Positions 59,941-64,000 of a stretch of 64,000 nucleotides of DNA are shown here, in pieces. Origin of the DNA: Heterodera schachtii (Eukaryota; Nematoda; Chromadorea; Rhabditida; Heteroderidae); NCBI GenBank assembly GCA_023374025.1, contig SIJG01000018.1:775947-839946 (forward strand). The letters are read 5' to 3'. The number at the start of each line of letters is the position of its first letter. Position 1 is the stretch's first letter. The notes under the pieces were generated by a model. The model was not told where the DNA came from and made no database searches. It saw nothing but the letters and a program-made list of their open reading frames with translations. Made by a program: the position numbers and the translations under genes.

Positions 59941-60513
59941 TAGGGCTGCTAATTTTATATAAGAAAAATCGCGAATTATGTAAATAAAATATGTATAAAA
60001 AATGCTAAAATATGTATGAAATATGTACAAAAATTCAGAAATATGTAGTAAAATATGTAAATAAAATTTTTTTTAATGGTTATTTTTTGGAAGAAAATTC
60101 TTTGTAAAAAGTGAAATAGGCACAAAATGCCATAAAAATGACAAAAAAGGCTTTGAATTACATTTTAGTATTTCAAAAAATAATTTTTCATATAATTTTT
60201 TGAAAAAAAAAATTCGATTTTTAGGGATACATTTTCAAAAAATTTTTTTAATTTTTCACAAAAAATTTCTATAAATATTTTAAAAAAATGAAAATATGTT
60301 CGAAAAATTGCGAAATATGTACGAAAAAGTCCAAAATATGTATAAAAATATGTACATATGTAATATGTAGAAAAATCCCAAAATATGTAAAAATATGTAA
60401 ATAAAAGTCCCAACTTTTGTTCGCAAACACAAAAAAGAAAGTGTTTTTCCTACTAATTAGAGCATGGAGAATCCAGGAAAAAAATATGTATTTACATAAA
60501 ATTAGCAGCCCTA
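59941..60513. mobile_element. hAT-type MITE, copy 3, inverted to copy 2
   Basis: 573 bp. Ends TAGGGCTGCTAATTTTATAT and the complement of TAGGGCTGCTAATTTTATGT. An exact 8-bp duplication, TTCATTAT, flanks it (59933-59940 and 60514-60521). The shared GTGTTTTTCCTACTAATTAG block lies near its right end, so it is inverted relative to copy 2. It starts 45 bp after copy 2. Confidence 0.92.
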
Positions 60514-60573
60514 TTCATTATTGTTTTATATTTAAATTTTACATTAAATTTAATTAAAAAGTGCATTTTAAAT

Positions 60574-63452
60574 TTACAAAAGAATTGGGATGATTTGGAG
60601 CCTAAGCATGGCAATTTGTTGTGCTTTTATTAAATGATTGTCTTCGTTCGCTTTGTCCATTTGTCGTTGGAAAATGGGCGCTTTTTGGGGGGAAGGACAG
60701 TCCAAAACGGACACACAAGCGGAACTTCTCCATTCCGAAGCATTGGCGAAAACGAAACCTAAAAAAGAACAAAGGGGGGTGGGTAAGGAGGACAGAAAAG
60801 AGTAGGGAGAAGAGACCATTCCGACAGAAACAGCCCGAAACACAGGGCGAACAGAAGCGGCGGGGGAGGAACAAATGGGCACAGCCCAAAGGGCACGAAG
60901 AACCTGCCAAAGGGAGGGTGGCAATTAGCAAAAGAAGGCTAATGAATGGCTAATTGGGTTGCTTGACCCTTTCCTTTCCCTCCACCCATTACCATTAATT
61001 AATAATAATTATAATTTAATTGCGTCCCATTGGCACTCACCACAACTGAGGAATTCTTTGCGCGGGTCCTCACAACTCAGAAGCTGATTATTGGGCTGTT
61101 GTTGTGTGTCTCTTTCGGGACAATTCTTTGGCAAAATGCACTGCCAAACAGACGCCAATTTGTCTTTGACAACAGCCGCAGAAAAACACTGACAACCGGG
61201 CAAACAATCGTCAGGGACACATTGGGAAGAGAGGGGGAGGGAAAAGTCGGCACACGACGGAGAACATCTGACGAAGGGAAAGCGAAGGCAAAGGAAAAGC
61301 CAAAAGAGAGGCAAAGGAAAAGCCAAAAAAGGCAAAGGAAAAGCCAAAAGAGAGGCAAAGGAAAAAGAAAGGCAAAGGCATCACTTGCGGGAGAAGCAGC
61401 TAGTCCACGACTTGAACTCAGAAGGAGCACAACCAATTGGAGAAGGCACAGTGGCGGAGAGAAGCGGCAGAACGGAGGACGAAGGGGGACACTGCCGCGA
61501 CAAGACACAGTCCGAGTCGGGATCCAATGGGTCGCGCAGCAGGAATGGCACTCGACAGAAACAGCTGAAAAAGCGGAGGGGAGGGGGAAGAGGGAGGGGT
61601 GACGGGTCATTGGGTGACTCACCCGGACACGCACTGAGCGGAACACTCTCCACCACGCCCACCCGCGCGAGCACTACCGCAACCAACTGAACGATGGACG
61701 GGCGAAGTTTTGCTCGGCTTTTCTTTGTCCCTTTTGCCATTGGCATTTCCCTTTTGGACCGTTCCCTTTGACATTCCCTTTTGGCACTTTCTCTTGCCCC
61801 TTCCTCGCCCTGCGCTTGCCCGGACATGCGCTGCCGCAGTGTTGGAAATTCTTCAATGGGTCAGCGCATTTCTCTTCGGTCCGCCCTTTCCCTTCTTCTT
61901 GAGGTGAAGCCATTGCAGGGAAAAATCCGCCATTCCACAAATTCAAATCGGAAGTGAAAGGCAAAAGAGGGCATTCGGACGGAAGAACGCACCTTACAAA
62001 TTAGGGGACAAAAATGAACGAGGGGAGGGGGGGGGGGGGTGGCGAACCGGGACCCGAAGGGATTGGCCGCATCCAAAACAACATAGGGAAGACGACAGAA
62101 GCAGCCCTAAAGGGGGATGGGTGCGAGAGGAGCAGCCGACCCCTCCCCCCGGTGGTGGGTCCTAACCCTGCGGCACTGTTCCTGAGGGCATCGCGGGGCA
62201 ATTTGAGTGGCACACGAAATAGGGCACGCACTTCCACAATGCCGAAACACGCGCAACGGATCTGCGCACCCCTCTCCTTCCTCGTTAGCTATTAGGGCAC
62301 TATTAAAAGAATTTGGATTCTTCCCGACTTCGACCGGTACGACTTCCGTTCGGCTTTTCCCTCTCCCCAATTGGCTTTTCCTCTCCCTGCTCCGCTTGTG
62401 TCTCTGTCGTCGTCGTTCTTTCTCCGTCCCTTTCCGACTTTTTGTGCCGTCGTCCCTTCGTCGCCCCTTCGCCCTCCTCCCATTTCCTTGTCATTTCGGT
62501 GCAATTCATTGTCACCCTCTCCCCTTTTCGGCCTTCTTCCGTTGTTTTCCGCCACCATTTGCCCTCTTTCGGCCCAATTTTGCGTCCAAATTTGTCCACA
62601 CAATCTGTTTTTGTTCTCTCTCTCTCTCTTTGTGTCTTTTTCTCTTTCATTCCCCTAATCATTCGTTTTAATTGCCTCCCCTCTAATTGGGTAATTAGTA
62701 ATTTATCCATTTCGCTTAATTTGTTAATTTGTCTTTCTTCTGTTCTCCCTCCCGCCCCAACTGACAACATTCGCTGCCGTCCCCGGCACATTGCATCGGC
62801 CGATAGAATTTGCCGTCCTCGTCGCACTGGGCAATGCCTTCGTCCGTCGCCCTTCGGTCGGCCCCCGCGGCGTTCGCTTCGCGCAACGACCGAATGCGCC
62901 TTTGTCCACACGCTGAAACCGCTTCAAATGGTCCGCTCCTTCTTAGGGGTCACTGACTCGCGCAGCATTTTCCCTCCGCGCACATTTCGCCCCCGAGGGA
63001 ACAGCCGCCGTCCCTCCGGCAAATTCTCTCCCACGCGCCGCCGTCCGCACATTTTTCAGCTGCCGAATTTTGTGAAAAACAAAATGAAAAGCGAAGGAAG
63101 TGCAAATTGCCATTTGAATTTGCACTTCGATTTCGGCGAGTTTAATTACCCCCGCGAGACAAAGGACAGCAAAAACCACGCGAAGGCACGCAAAATTCAC
63201 CAGAGAAACAGTCGAAGTCGGAACGGCAAAAAAAGGACGAAAAACGGCCGGAATCACAGCGAAAGCAAACGCCACGCAATTCGCAGAGCCCTAAGCGAAA
63301 AAACAAAACGACAAATGATCGAAAGCAATCACAAAAAGAAACAAAATGCCAATGCCAGGGGCATTTCGGCACATTCACTCACTTTGAGACACTCCCAAAA
63401 CGACAGACAAAACAAAGGAACCGACAAAAGAAAAGGAGGAAATGGAAAGCAT
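60574..63452 (-). CDS. Secreted modular protease-inhibitor-like protein: Cys-rich modules, thyroglobulin type-1 domain, four TIL domains
   Basis: Thirteen exons, 63452-63383, 63290-63150, 63059-62958, 62912-62766, 62604-62335, 62288-62167, 62106-61993, 61871-61820, 61686-61623, 61564-61385, 61267-61041, 60903-60817 and 60758-60574, give about 586 residues; phases agree throughout. Exon 1 is a signal peptide (FVGSFVLSVVLGVSQ). Next are two EB/WAP-like modules (CDSGRFSSFFCRSDFDCFSG; ICRRDGGCSLGGEMCAEGKC). A thyroglobulin type-1 domain follows (CGQRRIRSLREANAAG, CDEDGKFYRPMQCAGDG, SECYCVDKFGRKIG). After a charged linker (~70 residues) come four TIL domains; the full ones show HCGSACP, CVSGCFC or CLPGCQCF and a closing NCP/DCP. 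TIL domains usually inhibit serine proteases and some thyroglobulin domains inhibit cysteine cathepsins. The intron 61819-61687 needs a GC donor. The start of exon 8 is less sure. Confidence 0.82.
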
Positions 63453-63831
63453 TTGCAGGGGTTGGGAGGACGCACAGCAGACAATCTGCGGCGGATGAAT
63501 CGAATGGTTTTTGAACGCACTCAATCCAGCTAATTGCGAAGCCATTCTCATTCGGTCGCGCAATTCCCCCCCCCCCCCCCAAGCTTCGGCTCAACTTCTC
63601 AATCCAACCTCAATTCCCCCCCCCCCCCTTCATTCAATTCATAAATCCATCTACCGCACGAGAAACATTGACCTTGAACCAAAGAACAGTCTGTCCATTT
63701 GAAAAGGAATCCCTTTCTTCCTCTGAGAGTTTGCTTCGAATAAATATAATTAAACAATTGACTAACAATTAATTATTCTGTGCTTCTCCTAATTATCAAA
63801 GCGTATTTTGGCCATCCGTCCGTCCGTTCTC
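63453..63831. other. Intergenic with poly(C) runs
   Basis: 379 bp between two minus-strand genes. Poly(C) runs lie near 63567-63580 and 63617-63628. No gene seen. Confidence 0.5.
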
Positions 63832-63983
63832 TCAATAATTCTTCGGCTCCCTCCCCATTTTTCTCAACACTTCAGCCGTGCTCACAAATGGCTGTGTGAC
63901 GGTTGCGTCGGCAGTCGTCCCGCGCACCGCAAGCGGCGGAGTGTTGGCATACAAATCGGAGAAGAGCGCTTCCGGTGGTAAAA
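63832..63983 (-). CDS. C-terminal exon of an unrecognised gene continuing past the window edge
   Basis: A TTTTTCAG acceptor at about 63991-63984 leads into an open exon ending TGA at 63832. It encodes about 50 residues, including PPEALFSDLYANTPPLAV and a final RKMGREPKNY. The rest lies beyond 64000. The piece is too short to name. Confidence 0.5.
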
Positions 63984-64000
63984 CTGAAAAACAACAAAAT

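Larger units (their letters stand above)
59083..60573. other. Convergent intergenic region filled by two MITEs
   Basis: 3' flanks of ABCD4 (+) and of the inhibitor gene (-). hAT MITE copies 2 and 3 take up most of it. The rest is CT-rich (59140-59180) and AT-rich. No gene. Confidence 0.65.

Noticed and set aside
62313..63533. 406-residue open frame on the + strand
   Set aside because: It is the antisense of the secreted inhibitor gene, spans that gene's introns and exons, and is low-complexity Pro/Ser/Arg without any domain.

Overview
This is nuclear DNA of an animal, most likely a nematode and perhaps a tylenchid plant parasite of the cyst-nematode kind. The genes have many short introns (about 40-90 bp) with GT...(T)TTCAG borders and are packed on both strands. 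The orthologues match nematode gene content (pha-4/FoxA, dpy-11/TMX1, SAE1/aos-1, pro-2/NOC2). At least three introns can only be spliced with a GC donor, a feature reported as frequent in Globodera. The genus is an inference. There are no bacterial, viral, rRNA or tRNA features.

Layout. 1-0.95 kb: 3' end of an unrecognised + strand gene. 2.5-8.5 kb (minus): a tight head-to-tail trio, CCDC174-like, NOC2 and a class II histone deacetylase. 8.5-14.7 kb: no recognisable genes; repeats and pyrimidine tracts upstream of a FoxA/pha-4 gene (+, 14.75-16.9 kb). 17.4-31.1 kb (minus): a possible small gene, a coiled-coil protein, a TMBIM/lifeguard membrane protein, an RPUSD3/4-like mitochondrial pseudouridine synthase, a PLD3/4-like phospholipase D and an AT-hook protein. 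32.0-35.9 kb (+): an iRhom. 36.2-38.7 kb (minus): SAE1 preceded closely by a RAMAC-like protein. 39.1-42.8 kb (+): WDR20. 43.2-44.3 kb (minus): an orphan single-pass membrane protein. 46.1-53.0 kb (minus): TANGO2, HDAC11, TMX1/DPY-11 and CNPPD1. 53.4-59.1 kb (+): PPM1A/B phosphatase and ABCD4. 60.6-63.5 kb (minus): a secreted modular protein with Cys-rich modules, one thyroglobulin type-1 domain and four TIL inhibitor domains. 63.8 kb to the edge: C-terminus of another minus-strand gene.

Most genes are unrelated housekeeping genes, so the window is not one pathway. Links that may matter are two zinc deacetylases of different classes, the RAMAC/SAE1 pair, and close same-strand spacing (139-284 bp) that would suit nematode operons. 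Mobile sequence is non-autonomous: three hAT-type MITEs with perfect 8-bp target duplications, a long-TIR MITE in an intron, another with a 9-bp duplication in the iRhom intron, and a palindromic repeat family in several introns. Exon coordinates were worked out by hand from splice signals, reading-frame continuity and remembered family sequences; no alignment was run. Several genes carry a single extra base that breaks the frame, which could be assembly error.
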